DNA of 53,065 bases from JAOPZY01 sp036495025 (GCA_036495025.1 DASXNO010000301.1:1-53065); one strand, 5' to 3'. Numbered from the stretch's first letter, positions 7,993 to 15,762 are shown. The notes: generated by a model not told the origin, from the sequence alone. A program made the numbers and translations.

Positions 7993-9333
7993 ATGGCCGA
8001 GAAGCGCGCTTCAGCCCTGTACGTGTACACGACCATTCTTGGCGCGGCCGCGGTCATCGTTTACGGAGTTACTGCGGGGGCATGGAGCCAGTGGCAACCA
8101 ACCTTTCGGCCCGGCAGCGTGGTGTTCTGGCTGGTCGCCTGCGCCGCCTCGAACCTCCTCCCTGCCTCGGTCACCAGCGACGTCGAGGCAACGATGAGCG
8201 GCCCCGTCAATCTCGCCATCGCCTACCTCTTCCCCGCCCCCGTCGCGGCGGCGATCGTGGGCTTCGGCTCGCTGACCGACTGGGAGATCCAGCGCGACAT
8301 CTCGGTGCCCCGGGCGGCGTTCAACCGGGCGCAGCTCGCGCTCGCCACGGGGGCGGCATCGACGATGTTCCAGGTTGCCCGCCTGGGGCCGTGGCGCGTG
8401 GTCAGCGCCATTGCCATCTACAACCTGCTGAACCTTTTCTTCGTGATGGAAGCACAGCACCTCCTGCACGGAGTCCGGCTCAGCGAGGTGTTCCACCGGG
8501 TGGTTACCCCAGTGCCGAGCTTCATCGGCAGCTACCTGGTCCTCGGGTGCCTGGGCATCATCTTCGCCCTCGTCTACAAGCAGCTCGGCGGGTTTGCGGT
8601 CGCCCCCTTCCTCGTTCCATTGCTCTTCGCCCGCTACGCCCTGCGCCACTCCAAACAGCTCGAGCAGGCGCAGCGGGAGCGCCGGGCGCTTGCGGACAAG
8701 CTGATCGACGAGCGCGAGCGCGAGCGCGCCCGGATTGCGAGCGACATGCACGACCTCGTGCTGCAACGCCTGGCCGCGGTCCAGATCCAGTCGGACAACA
8801 TCACCTCCGCCCTCAAGGCGGGCAAGGTCCAACAGGCGGGCGACCTGGCCTCAACCGTCAAGGAGCAGGTCGCCGGCGCGATCGCCGACATCCGCACCGC
8901 GATTGCCGACCTGCGCCGCAGCGCCCTCGACGGCGCCGACCTCGGGGGGACCCTCGACCGCTACGTCCGGGCCTTCCAGGCCGAGACCGCCATCGACGTC
9001 GACCTGGACATCGATGGCATCGAGCCGGGGCAGCTTCCCCTCCCGGTGGCACTCCTGCTCTACGAGTGCACGCAGGAGGCCCTGACCAACGTCGTCCGCC
9101 ACGCCGGAGCCTCGCACGTCGACCTTCGCCTCCACCGGCTGGGCGACTCGGTGGAGCTCAAGGTGCGGGATAACGGCCGGGGCCCCTCCAGCAACGGCAA
9201 GGGGGGCGTGCATCTCGGTCTCACGCTCACCAGGGACAAGGTGGCCCTGGTCGGCGGTGGCGCATGGTTCGAGGGGTGTGAGGACGGTGGCGCCCAGGTC
9301 ATCGTGCGGATCCCCGTGCGGAGCACCGACTGA
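7993..9333 (+). CDS. Membrane sensor histidine kinase, NarL-type (HisKA_3)
   Basis: The 446-residue kinase has a membrane region of six or seven hydrophobic segments (about residues 10-220), a short coiled coil (KQLEQAQRERRALADKLIDERERERARI), then the HisKA_3 phosphoacceptor site SDMHDLVLQRL with His near residue 253. The ATPase domain follows with an N box ECTQEALTNVVRHA and G1 DNGRGP. The ATG at 7993 follows GGAGGAG at 12 bases; in-frame GTG codons at 7972 and 7921 are alternatives. Its stop overlaps the start of the response regulator gene by one base (TGATG), so the two form an operon. The membrane region gives no hint of the signal. Confidence 0.93.
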   Translation: MAEKRASALYVYTTILGAAAVIVYGVTAGAWSQWQPTFRPGSVVFWLVACAASNLLPASVTSDVEATMSGPVNLAIAYLFPAPVAAAIVGFGSLTDWEIQRDISVPRAAFNRAQLALATGAASTMFQVARLGPWRVVSAIAIYNLLNLFFVMEAQHLLHGVRLSEVFHRVVTPVPSFIGSYLVLGCLGIIFALVYKQLGGFAVAPFLVPLLFARYALRHSKQLEQAQRERRALADKLIDERERERARIASDMHDLVLQRLAAVQIQSDNITSALKAGKVQQAGDLASTVKEQVAGAIADIRTAIADLRRSALDGADLGGTLDRYVRAFQAETAIDVDLDIDGIEPGQLPLPVALLLYECTQEALTNVVRHAGASHVDLRLHRLGDSVELKVRDNGRGPSSNGKGGVHLGLTLTRDKVALVGGGAWFEGCEDGGAQVIVRIPVRSTD

Positions 9334-9998
9334 TGCCAAGGCCCCCTGCCGGCAAGGGCTCTCCCACCATCAAGATCCTCATCGCCGAGGACCACGTCGT
9401 GCTCGCCGAGGCGCTCGGGACGATGCTGGGCTTCGACGACGCCTTCGAGGTGGTGGGGACGGTGTCGTCCGGCGACGAGGCCGTCCAGGCCTGCGTCGAC
9501 AAGAAACCCGATGTCGTCCTGATGGACTACAAGCTCGTCGGCCTGAACGGCGTCGAGGCCACCAAGGAGATCCTCAGGCTGGTGCCGACGGCCAAGGTCC
9601 TGATCCTCACCATGTTCGACAACCAGGAGATCGTGGCCGCCGCCGTCGCGGCCGGCGCGGCGGGGTTCCTGCCGAAGAACGTCGACAGCGGCGAGCTCAA
9701 ACGGGCCATCCACGCCGTGGCCCAGGGCAAGGGGTTCCTGCACCCGGACGTCACGATGCCGTTCCTCGAGCGCATCGGCGCCCTTGCGAGGGCGGACTCC
9801 CGCGAGCGGCTGACCGAGCGGGAACAGGTGGTACTGCAGGAGCTGGCTTCGGGCAAGACGACGAAGGAGATCGCCGGGGCGCTCGTGGTCTCCGAGGAGA
9901 CGGTCAAGACCCACCTTGCCCACATTTACCAGAAGCTCGGCGTGAACGATCGCGTGCAGGCCGTCGCCCTCGCTCTCCGCCGGGGGTTGGTCCGCTAA
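9333..9998 (+). CDS. Response regulator, NarL/FixJ family
   Basis: The 221-residue partner of the preceding kinase has a receiver domain (KILIAEDHVVLAEAL; phospho-acceptor Asp65 in VVLMDYKLVG; conserved Thr in ILTMF; Lys in FLPKNV) and a C-terminal LuxR-type helix-turn-helix (LTEREQVVLQELASGKTTKEIAGALVVSEETVKTHLAHIYQKLG). It should bind DNA after phosphorylation. The next gene on the same strand, a cation transporter, starts about 70 bases later across a strong hairpin and may be a target or part of the same transcript. Confidence 0.96.
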   Translation: MPRPPAGKGSPTIKILIAEDHVVLAEALGTMLGFDDAFEVVGTVSSGDEAVQACVDKKPDVVLMDYKLVGLNGVEATKEILRLVPTAKVLILTMFDNQEIVAAAVAAGAAGFLPKNVDSGELKRAIHAVAQGKGFLHPDVTMPFLERIGALARADSRERLTEREQVVLQELASGKTTKEIAGALVVSEETVKTHLAHIYQKLGVNDRVQAVALALRRGLVR

Positions 9999-10003
9999 CA
10001 GCG

Positions 10004-10054
10004 CCTTCTCGTTGCTGTGGAGTACCGCATTGGTACGTCACAGCAACGAAAAGG
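10004..10054 (+). promoter_or_regulatory. Long hairpin covering the ribosome binding site of the cation transporter gene
   Basis: Arms 10004-10019 (CCTTCTCGTTGCTGTG) and 10039-10054 (CACAGCAACGAAAAGG) pair at 15 of 16 positions. Inside, GTACC (10022-10026) pairs with GGTAC (10032-10036) around a five-base loop. The 3' arm contains AAGG of the AAGGAG ribosome binding site at 10051-10056. If formed, the hairpin would block translation of the next gene. No T-run follows, so it is not a simple terminator. Confidence 0.6.
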
Positions 10055-10067
10055 AGAGACTTTGCAC

Positions 10068-11465
10068 GTGATCCCCGCCCCCGGTATTGGCGACCGCCGT
10101 CCCGTTCGGCGCGTCGCCCTTGCCTCCCTGGTCGCCGCCCTGGTCCTGGTGGCGCTGAAGCTCGCGACGGCTCTCGCCACCGGGAGCCTCGCCATGCTCT
10201 CGGAGACCGCCCACTCCGGGCTCGACGCGATGGTGACCGCCCTGACCCTCTACGCGGTCGCCGTGGCTGCCCGGCCCCCGGACGCCGACCACCCCTACGG
10301 CCATGGGAAGGCCGAGAACGTGGCGGCGATGGCGGAGGCCGTCGCCCTGCTGCTGCTCGCGGTCACCCTGGGCCGGGAGGCGGTCCTCCACCTCCTGCAC
10401 CCCGGCCCACCGATCAAGCTCGCCTGGTACGCGTTCGCCGTCATGGGTGCGTCGATGGCGCTCGACTCCTTCCGGTTCCGCCTCCTCTCGGCGACGGGGC
10501 GCAAGTACCACAGCCCCGCCCTCCTGGCCGACGCCGTCAACTTCAAGGCCGACCTGCTGACCTCGGCCGCGGTGCTGCTGGGGCTCGCCGCCGTGAAGCT
10601 CGGCTTCAAGCAGGCGGATGCCATCGGCGGCCTCGTCGTTGCCGGCTACGTCGCCGTGCAGGCCGTCCTCATCGGCAAGCGCAGCATCGATGCCCTGATG
10701 GACCGGGCTCCCCTGGACGCGGTGCGCAGGATCCGCCAGGCCGCCGGCGCCATCCCCGGCGTCCAGGTGCGCCGGGTCCGCCTCCGCTATGCGGGCGGCC
10801 AGCCGCAGACCGACGTGGTCGTCGGCGTGTCGCGCACCGTCCCCCTGGAGCTGGCCCATTCCCTCACCGAGGAGGTGGAGGAGGCGGTCCGCTCGGTCGA
10901 GCCGGGGGCCGACGTCGTCGTCCACGTCGAGCCCCTGGCGGACGAGAAGGTCGTCGCCGAGCAGGTCCTGGCTGTGGCCGCCCGGCACCCGGCGGTGCAC
11001 CAGGTGCACAACGTCTTCGTCGCCCGGCGTCCCGACGGCCTCCACATCTCGCTCCACGCCAAGTTCCCGGGGTCGATGACGCTCGCCGAGGCGCACGACA
11101 TCGCCGAGCAACTGGAGGCCGACATCGCCGCCGAGGTGAACGACGTGGCCCGCGTCGACACCCACCTCGAGCCACTGGAGCGTCCGGCGACTCCGGGTGC
11201 CGACGTGACGGCGCAGCGGAGCGAACTCGTCCAGTCGGTGACGTCGCTTGCGGAGGGCCACGAGGAGGTGCGCAACTGTCACGAGGTGGTGGTGACCGAC
11301 ACCGAGGAAGGCCTGTCGCTTGTCATGCACTGCGAGGGGGAGCCCGGCCTCTCCGTTTCGAGGGTCCACGACGCGTCGACGATGATCGAGGACGAGATCC
11401 ACCGCCGCTGGCCGGAGGTCGAGCGGGTGACCGTGCACTTCGAGCCGGCGAAGGCAACCGGCTAG
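10068..11465 (+). CDS. Cation diffusion facilitator family transporter
   Basis: This protein of about 465 residues exports divalent metal ions (typically Zn, Fe, Mn or Co) in exchange for protons. The membrane domain has six segments with metal-site motifs SETAHSGLDAM (helix II) and ADAVNFKADL (helix V; the usual HxxxD is here N/D), plus HPYGHGKAEN between helices II and III. Two cytoplasmic domains follow, more than the usual one, ending in a second ferredoxin-like repeat with HCEGEPGLSVSRVHDAST. AAGGAG at 10051-10056 favours TTG at 10062 or GTG at 10068 as start; the longer frame from 10017 would lie within the hairpin. It follows the NarL-type pair on the same strand. Confidence 0.9.
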   Translation: MIPAPGIGDRRPVRRVALASLVAALVLVALKLATALATGSLAMLSETAHSGLDAMVTALTLYAVAVAARPPDADHPYGHGKAENVAAMAEAVALLLLAVTLGREAVLHLLHPGPPIKLAWYAFAVMGASMALDSFRFRLLSATGRKYHSPALLADAVNFKADLLTSAAVLLGLAAVKLGFKQADAIGGLVVAGYVAVQAVLIGKRSIDALMDRAPLDAVRRIRQAAGAIPGVQVRRVRLRYAGGQPQTDVVVGVSRTVPLELAHSLTEEVEEAVRSVEPGADVVVHVEPLADEKVVAEQVLAVAARHPAVHQVHNVFVARRPDGLHISLHAKFPGSMTLAEAHDIAEQLEADIAAEVNDVARVDTHLEPLERPATPGADVTAQRSELVQSVTSLAEGHEEVRNCHEVVVTDTEEGLSLVMHCEGEPGLSVSRVHDASTMIEDEIHRRWPEVERVTVHFEPAKATG

Positions 11466-11491
11466 CTCAGCTACCTCCGGGTGGTCCGCGG

Positions 11492-12859
11492 TTACGGGGT
11501 CGAGAGCCGGTCCCGTAGCACGGCGACGAGGTCGCCCTCGGGCACGGCGGTCTGCTCCCGGGTCTGGAGGTCCCGCACCGTGACCACCCCCTGCTCCTTC
11601 TCCTTCGGCCCGCGCAGCACTGCATAGGGGATGCCGCGCGCCGAGGCGTAGCCGAGCTGCTCCCCCATGCGCTCCCCGCCGAGGTAGACCTCGGTGGGGA
11701 TGCCGGCGGCCCGCAGCGCCGAGGCGGTCGCCAGCGCATCGGGCCTGGCGGCGGCGTCCCACACCGCCAGGAACACCCTGGCCGGCGAAACGACGCCCTC
11801 CTCGGGACGGCTGACCAGCGGGATGATCCGCTCGATGCCGAGGGATCCCCCGACCGCGGGGATCGACCGGCCGGCGAACATCCCGACGAGCCCGTCGTAG
11901 CGGCCCCCGGAGGAAATGGCGGAAGTAGACCCCTTGTTCTGATCCGGGCCCTTGAGGGGGCCCTCGGGGTTCTGATCCGGGCCCTTGAGGGGGCCCTCGG
12001 GGAGATAAATCTCGAAAATAGGCCCGGTGTAGTAGCTGAGCCCCCGGGCCAGCATGGGGGAGAACCGGACAGCACCATCGCTCACCAGCGGGCCTGCCAG
12101 GTCGATGAGCCGGTCGACCTCGTCGAGGCCGGCACGGCCCACCTCAGAGCGACCGAGCTGCCTTCGGAGCTCATCCTCCGGTCCGGAGACCTCGTGGAGG
12201 AGGCGTGGCCCCTCCTCCACGCCTCGTTGACTGAGCTCCTGGCGCACGCCTTCCTCGCCGATCTTGTCGAACTTGTCGAGTGCCACCAGGACGTCGGTCT
12301 CCCGGGCCGGGTCGATGCCGTACGACTCGATAAGACCTCGCAGGACCTTGCGGGAGTTGAGCCGCACCTCGAAGCCCTTGAGACCGAGGGCCGCGAGGGC
12401 GTCGGTCAGGACCAGGATCGTCTCGGCGTCGGCCAGGCCGAGCTCCGGCCCGACCACGTCGACGTCACACTGGTAGAACTCCCGGAACCTGCCACGGCCG
12501 GGCCGGTCGGCCCTCCACACCGGGGCCACCTGGTAGCGCTTGAAGATCTTGCCGATGCGGTCCCCGTACTCCGCCACCACCCTGGCAAGTGGCACCGTGA
12601 GGTCGTAGCGAAGGGCGAGGTCCGCCTCTTCCGTCGCCTTGGCACCGCGCTGCGCGATCTTGAAGATCAGCCGGTCCCCCTCCTCGCCGTACTTGCCCTG
12701 CAGGATCTCCAGCCGCTCGATGGCGGGCGTCTCCAGGGGGGCGAAGCCATAGGACTCGAAGACCCCGCGCACCGTGGACAGGACCTTCTCGCGCGCCTTG
12801 ACCTCGGCCGGGAGGAAGTCCCGCATCCCGGAGGGCGGCCTGGTGTTCGACGGCTCCAT
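11492..12859 (-). CDS. hisS: Histidine--tRNA ligase with in-frame tandem repeat insertion
   Basis: HisS charges tRNA-His. The 455-residue class II synthetase has the start region RPPSGMRDFLPAEV, motif 2 (FREFYQCDVDVVG), the histidine-binding LARGLSYYTGPIFEIY and motif 3 (GGSLGIERIIPL), and a C-terminal anticodon domain (VFLAVWD to VRDLQT). Between FEIYLPEG and SAISSGGRYDGL, where the family has only a few residues, there are two identical copies of PEGPLKGPDQN at about residues 287-308. They are encoded by a 33-bp tandem repeat that also occurs upstream of fabD. The loop lies at the surface near the active-site entrance, so the insertion may be tolerated. The ATG at 12859 has no clear ribosome binding site and lies 16 bases after tetR. 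Confidence 0.96.
   Translation of the reverse strand: MEPSNTRPPSGMRDFLPAEVKAREKVLSTVRGVFESYGFAPLETPAIERLEILQGKYGEEGDRLIFKIAQRGAKATEEADLALRYDLTVPLARVVAEYGDRIGKIFKRYQVAPVWRADRPGRGRFREFYQCDVDVVGPELGLADAETILVLTDALAALGLKGFEVRLNSRKVLRGLIESYGIDPARETDVLVALDKFDKIGEEGVRQELSQRGVEEGPRLLHEVSGPEDELRRQLGRSEVGRAGLDEVDRLIDLAGPLVSDGAVRFSPMLARGLSYYTGPIFEIYLPEGPLKGPDQNPEGPLKGPDQNKGSTSAISSGGRYDGLVGMFAGRSIPAVGGSLGIERIIPLVSRPEEGVVSPARVFLAVWDAAARPDALATASALRAAGIPTEVYLGGERMGEQLGYASARGIPYAVLRGPKEKEQGVVTVRDLQTREQTAVPEGDLVAVLRDRLSTP
11937..12002. repeat. 33-bp palindromic element, tandem pair, inside hisS
   Basis: Two perfect 33-bp copies start at 11937 and 11970. Each holds the hairpin core GGGCCCTTGAGGGGGCCC between ATCC and TCGGGG. 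The same unit occurs at 14358-14423, where the stem is GGCGCC instead of GGGCCC on both sides, so the stem has changed in a compensatory way. On the hisS strand each copy encodes PEGPLKGPDQN. Confidence 0.9.
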
Positions 12860-12875
12860 GCGTGCAGGGCGGGGG

Positions 12876-13547
12876 CTACGAGCCGGCCTCGGCGACCCGG
12901 GGCAGGTCGATGATGCGGGACAGCTCGAGGCGGATGCGGGACCCCCCACGAGGCAGGCCCTCGAAGCCCCTCCAGAGCAGCGTCAGCAGGTAGGTGACGA
13001 CGGCGGACCGCTCCAGGAGCTTCGTCTCGAGCCACCACGCCACGACTGACTCGACTCCCCCGAGTAGAACGTGGGCGTAGACCGGGGCACCCTCGTCCGA
13101 CAGGTCCGCCTCCTTCAGCACGGCGCCGATCGTCTCGGCCAGCCCGTCCGCGATGGTGGTCCGGACCTGCTTGAGGCGGTCGACGATCCCGGGGTCGAGC
13201 TCCGCAGACGTCTCGGCCAGCAGGTGGAACGCCTCGGGGTTCTCCTCGGCGAAGCGCAGGTAGGCGTCGATTCCGCGCCGCAGGGCGTCGAGGGGTGCCT
13301 CCGCCTTGGCCATGGCCTCCCCGAGCTTGCGCATCATCGACTGCAGGTGGTCGTCGAGCACCTCCATGTAGATCTCCGCCTTGCCGCCGGGGAAGTGCCG
13401 GTAGAGCATCGGCTTGGTGACGCCGGCCCGGTGGACGATCTCGGAGACCTCGGTCTTGCGGTACCCCTTCTCGCCGAAAACTTCGGTCGCGGCCAGGAGC
13501 AGGCGGAGGCGCCGCTCGTCTCGGGAAAGCCGCATACGCATGGGCAT
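12876..13547 (-). CDS. TetR-family regulator, probable regulator of the fatty acid cluster
   Basis: The 223-residue protein has an N-terminal TetR helix-turn-helix (LAATEVFGEKGYRKTEVSEIVHRAGVTKPMLYRHFPGGKAEIY) and an all-helical ligand-binding part. Its upstream region carries the perfect palindrome AGTTACCTCAGGTAACT overlapping a probable TAACTT -10 box, and an almost identical site stands upstream of fabD. This suggests autoregulation and control of fatty acid synthesis, with an acyl-CoA or acyl-ACP as a possible ligand. The start may be the first ATG (13547) or the third codon ATG (13541). hisS follows on the same strand after 16 bases. Confidence 0.92.
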   Translation of the reverse strand: MPMRMRLSRDERRLRLLLAATEVFGEKGYRKTEVSEIVHRAGVTKPMLYRHFPGGKAEIYMEVLDDHLQSMMRKLGEAMAKAEAPLDALRRGIDAYLRFAEENPEAFHLLAETSAELDPGIVDRLKQVRTTIADGLAETIGAVLKEADLSDEGAPVYAHVLLGGVESVVAWWLETKLLERSAVVTYLLTLLWRGFEGLPRGGSRIRLELSRIIDLPRVAEAGS

Positions 13548-13550
13548 CTA

Positions 13551-13567
13551 AGTTACCTCAGGTAACT
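13551..13567. promoter_or_regulatory. TetR operator, site 1 (AGTTACCTCAGGTAACT)
   Basis: This perfect 7-3-7 palindrome lies four bases before the tetR start and also within the upstream region of the divergent ECF sigma gene. Site 2 at 14263-14279 is identical at 16 of 17 positions when read in the other orientation. Confidence 0.75.
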
Positions 13568-13598
13568 GCTAGAAACTCTTCACCGGCCATGGGTGATG

Positions 13599-13604
13599 TA
13601 TAAG
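13599..13604 (+). promoter_or_regulatory. -10 box of the ECF sigma gene (TATAAG), leaderless
   Basis: TATAAG lies five bases before the ATG at 13610, so the transcript probably begins at the start codon. TCTTCA at 16 bases upstream may be the -35 box. Confidence 0.5.
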
Positions 13605-13609
13605 TAGGG

Positions 13610-14158
13610 ATGGACAAGCTTCCAGCGAAAGTTCAGCAACTCCCCGCGAAAGTTCAACGCGCCGCCAAATGGAGCGAGTCTGCGTATCGGGAAGTCTACT
13701 CCCGGTACATCAAACCGGTGAACGCATACATCCTGCGCCGGGTCCGCAACCACCACGACGCCGAGGACCTGACCGCCCAGGTGTTCGTCCAGGCCCTCGA
13801 CCATCTCGACCCCGAAAAGGCCGGGACGGACGAGGTGGCCTCGTGGCTGTTCACGTCTGCGAGAAACGCCACCGCCAACCACACCCGCCGGCGGCGTTAC
13901 GTCGTCTCGGTCGAGGAGATCCCCGAGCCCGCCGACGAGTCGGAGGACCCGGGCGAAGCCGTGCTTGACGACGAGATGCTCAGCCGCGTGCTCGACGCCA
14001 TCAGCGAGCTTCCGGAGGAGCGGCGCAAGGCCCTCATCCTGCGCTTCGTCGAGCAGCTCCCGCACGCGGAGATCGCCGAGATGCTGGGCCGCACGGAGAC
14101 CTCGGCTCGGGTCCTCCTGCACCGGACCATCGCCCATTTGCGGCGCGAGGTTTCCTAG
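13610..14158 (+). CDS. ECF-type RNA polymerase sigma factor
   Basis: The 182-residue protein has sigma region 2 (YSRYIKPVNAYILRRVRNHHDAEDLTAQVFVQALDHL) and region 4 (LPEERRKALILRFVEQLPHAEIAEMLGRTETSARVLLHRTIAHLR), joined by an acidic linker. There is no adjacent anti-sigma gene. The N-terminus carries a seven-residue duplication (LPAKVQ twice) encoded by a 21-bp repeat. It is divergent from tetR and shares the intergenic operator, so it may belong to the same regulon. It might instead regulate the fatty acid cluster that follows. Confidence 0.92.
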   Translation: MDKLPAKVQQLPAKVQRAAKWSESAYREVYSRYIKPVNAYILRRVRNHHDAEDLTAQVFVQALDHLDPEKAGTDEVASWLFTSARNATANHTRRRRYVVSVEEIPEPADESEDPGEAVLDDEMLSRVLDAISELPEERRKALILRFVEQLPHAEIAEMLGRTETSARVLLHRTIAHLRREVS

Positions 14159-14194
14159 AAGGCGAGACATCTGCCTCCCACTTCGCTGCTTGAT

Positions 14195-14214
14195 GCTCCG
14201 CTCTCCTGTGGAGC
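14195..14214. repeat. Second palindromic element, single core copy upstream of fabD
   Basis: GCTCCGCTCTCCTGTGGAGC is an inverted repeat core (GCTCC and GGAGC) that recurs exactly, on the other strand, in both units of the tandem repeat at 20314-20379. The match continues through a further six bases with one change. Confidence 0.8.
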
Positions 14215-14262
14215 TTCGCGACGCTTCGGGGGTTCGTACACCTGAGAAACCACGTCGGTGGA

Positions 14263-14279
14263 AGTTACTTGAGGTAACT
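14263..14279. promoter_or_regulatory. TetR operator, site 2, upstream of fabD (AGTTACTTGAGGTAACT)
   Basis: An imperfect copy of the tetR-promoter palindrome, one base different, standing 157 bases before fabD in a region with TAAC and TATTGA promoter-like hexamers. It links the TetR protein to the fatty acid cluster. Confidence 0.72.
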
Positions 14280-14357
14280 CGTAACACTTCGGTCGCGGGC
14301 GTGTCGTATTGAGTATGAAATCCATCCAGACTCCTGCGTTGCGCGTCTTCACCCCTC

Positions 14358-14423
14358 CTCTTATCCGGCGCCTTGAGGGGCGCCTCGGGCCTCTTATCCG
14401 GCGCCTTGAGGGGCGCCTCGGGC
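14358..14423. repeat. 33-bp palindromic element, tandem pair, in the fabD leader
   Basis: Two perfect copies begin at 14358 and 14391. The core GGCGCCTTGAGGGGCGCC is a hairpin with six-base arms. Compared with the hisS pair, seven of 33 positions differ, and four of those are paired stem positions changed together. The repeat ends 13 bases before the fabD ATG, so it would sit in the 5' untranslated leader. Confidence 0.9.
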
Positions 14424-14436
14424 CGACGGTGGCTCC

Positions 14437-15405
14437 ATGATCGCCTGGATGTTCCCCGGCCAGGGGTCGCAGCGACCCGGCATGGCCGGGGGCCTCGAAG
14501 CCTGCGGCGAGCTGTTCGAGATCGCCGCGGAGACACTCGACGCCGACCTTGGCCGGATCTGCACGGCCGTTCCGGCCAACGGCTCCCGGGGCAGCTTCCC
14601 GGCCGACCTGCTGCAACCGGCCCTCTACGTCACGGCAACCGGCGCCAGCCGTGCCCTGTCGAACCGGGGCCTGTGCCCCGATGCGGTCGTGGGCCACAGC
14701 CTGGGCGAGTATGCCGCCCTCACCGCTGCCGGGGCGCTCGCCTTCGAGGACGGCCTCCGGCTCGTGTCGCTGCGAGGCAAGGCCATGCTGAACGCCGCCC
14801 GGCGCAACCCCGGCGGGATGGCTGCGGTCATCGGTCTGGACACGTCCGCTGTGAAGCGCATCTGCGACGGCATCGACGGTGCGTGGGTGGCCAACCTCAA
14901 CAGCCCCACCCAGACGGTGATGTCCGGCACCGACGAGGCGCTCGCGCTGGCCGCCGAGGCGTGCAGGACGGCCGGAGCGAGACGAGTGGTCCGGTTGGAG
15001 GTCCCCATTCCGGGGCACTGTCCTCTGATGAGGCCCGCCGCGCTTGAGGTTCGCAAAGTCCTTGCCGATATTCACGTGAAAGAACCAATCTGCCCGTTCT
15101 TTTCGTGTGTGGATGCGCAACCACACACCGATCCGGCCGAGATCAAGACCCTGCTGGTCGCAGCGATGACGTCGTCGGTGCGCTTCTTCGAAACGCTGAC
15201 AGCCATACAGGCAGGCGGGGTCACCTCCCTCGTGGAGGTCGGTCCTGCCCGGGTCCTGTGCGGGCTGGCCCGGAGCTCGGTGCCCGACCTGCCGGCGACG
15301 TCGGTGGGCAGCGACGCGGAGGCGGAGGCATTCCGCCTCGTGTCCACCGAAGAACCGGAAGTCCTGGCCCACGAGCGGGCGGAACGAGTTGTCGTCGATG
15401 ACTAG
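14437..15405 (+). CDS. fabD: Malonyl-CoA:ACP transacylase
   Basis: FabD moves malonyl groups from CoA to acyl carrier protein to feed chain elongation. The 322-residue protein starts with MIAWMFPGQGSQRPGMA, has the nucleophile serine in GHSLGEYAAL, and a catalytic histidine in PIPGHCPLM. It is the first gene of a cluster fabD, barrel-sandwich gene, fabH, fabG, acpP, fabF, acpS. Its last eight bases overlap the next start (ATGACTAG). The leader holds the TetR site and two kinds of palindromic repeat. Confidence 0.96.
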   Translation: MIAWMFPGQGSQRPGMAGGLEACGELFEIAAETLDADLGRICTAVPANGSRGSFPADLLQPALYVTATGASRALSNRGLCPDAVVGHSLGEYAALTAAGALAFEDGLRLVSLRGKAMLNAARRNPGGMAAVIGLDTSAVKRICDGIDGAWVANLNSPTQTVMSGTDEALALAAEACRTAGARRVVRLEVPIPGHCPLMRPAALEVRKVLADIHVKEPICPFFSCVDAQPHTDPAEIKTLLVAAMTSSVRFFETLTAIQAGGVTSLVEVGPARVLCGLARSSVPDLPATSVGSDAEAEAFRLVSTEEPEVLAHERAERVVVDD

Positions 15406-15757
15406 ACGGGCGTTTGACGTGAAAGGACGAGGTGACGAATTGAGCATTGTCCTGGAGCCCCTCGGGAGCGAGCCGGTACCGCTCGAATGGGGGGAGCCGC
15501 TTGACGACGTCTTCGGTGAGGGCCTCTCGGTTGACGAGCGGCTGGTCCTCTCTCCCTGCGAGGGCGCACTGCGCGATCGTCGGGCGAGGGAGGGCGAGTA
15601 CATCTGCGCGGGCGACGTCGTGGCCAGGGTACGGGGCACCGACGGTGAACTCGTGCCGGTGCACTCCCCCTTCGCCGGCTGGGTGATGGGCTTCCTCGTC
15701 CCGCATGGCTCGCCTGTCAGAAGAAAAGAACCGGTGCTGTGGCTCCGGAAGCACTAA
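15398..15757 (+). CDS. Barrel-sandwich (biotinyl/lipoyl-like) protein without the modifiable lysine
   Basis: The protein of about 119 residues shows the two half-motifs of a biotinyl/lipoyl domain: LSPCEGALRDRRAREGEYICAGDVVARV and VHSPFAGWVMGFLVPHGSPVRRKEPVLWL. At the hairpin where BCCP has the biotinylated MKM, or lipoyl domains DKA, it has TDGELVPV, with no lysine. So it is unlikely to carry biotin or lipoate. Its place inside the fatty acid operon suggests a structural or regulatory role, perhaps related to acetyl-CoA carboxylase. The ATG overlapping the fabD stop is the likely start; TTG at 15389 is an alternative. No function is known to me. Confidence 0.7.
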   Translation: MTRRAFDVKGRGDELSIVLEPLGSEPVPLEWGEPLDDVFGEGLSVDERLVLSPCEGALRDRRAREGEYICAGDVVARVRGTDGELVPVHSPFAGWVMGFLVPHGSPVRRKEPVLWLRKH

Positions 15758-15762
15758 CGGGC

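Noticed and set aside
9257..11518. A 753-codon plus-strand frame across the response regulator and transporter
   Set aside because: Its product is Arg/Pro/Gly-rich and the overlapping frames have complete domain motifs.
11937..12002. 33-bp repeats as a CRISPR array
   Set aside because: The copies are directly adjacent with no spacers, and one pair is inside hisS.
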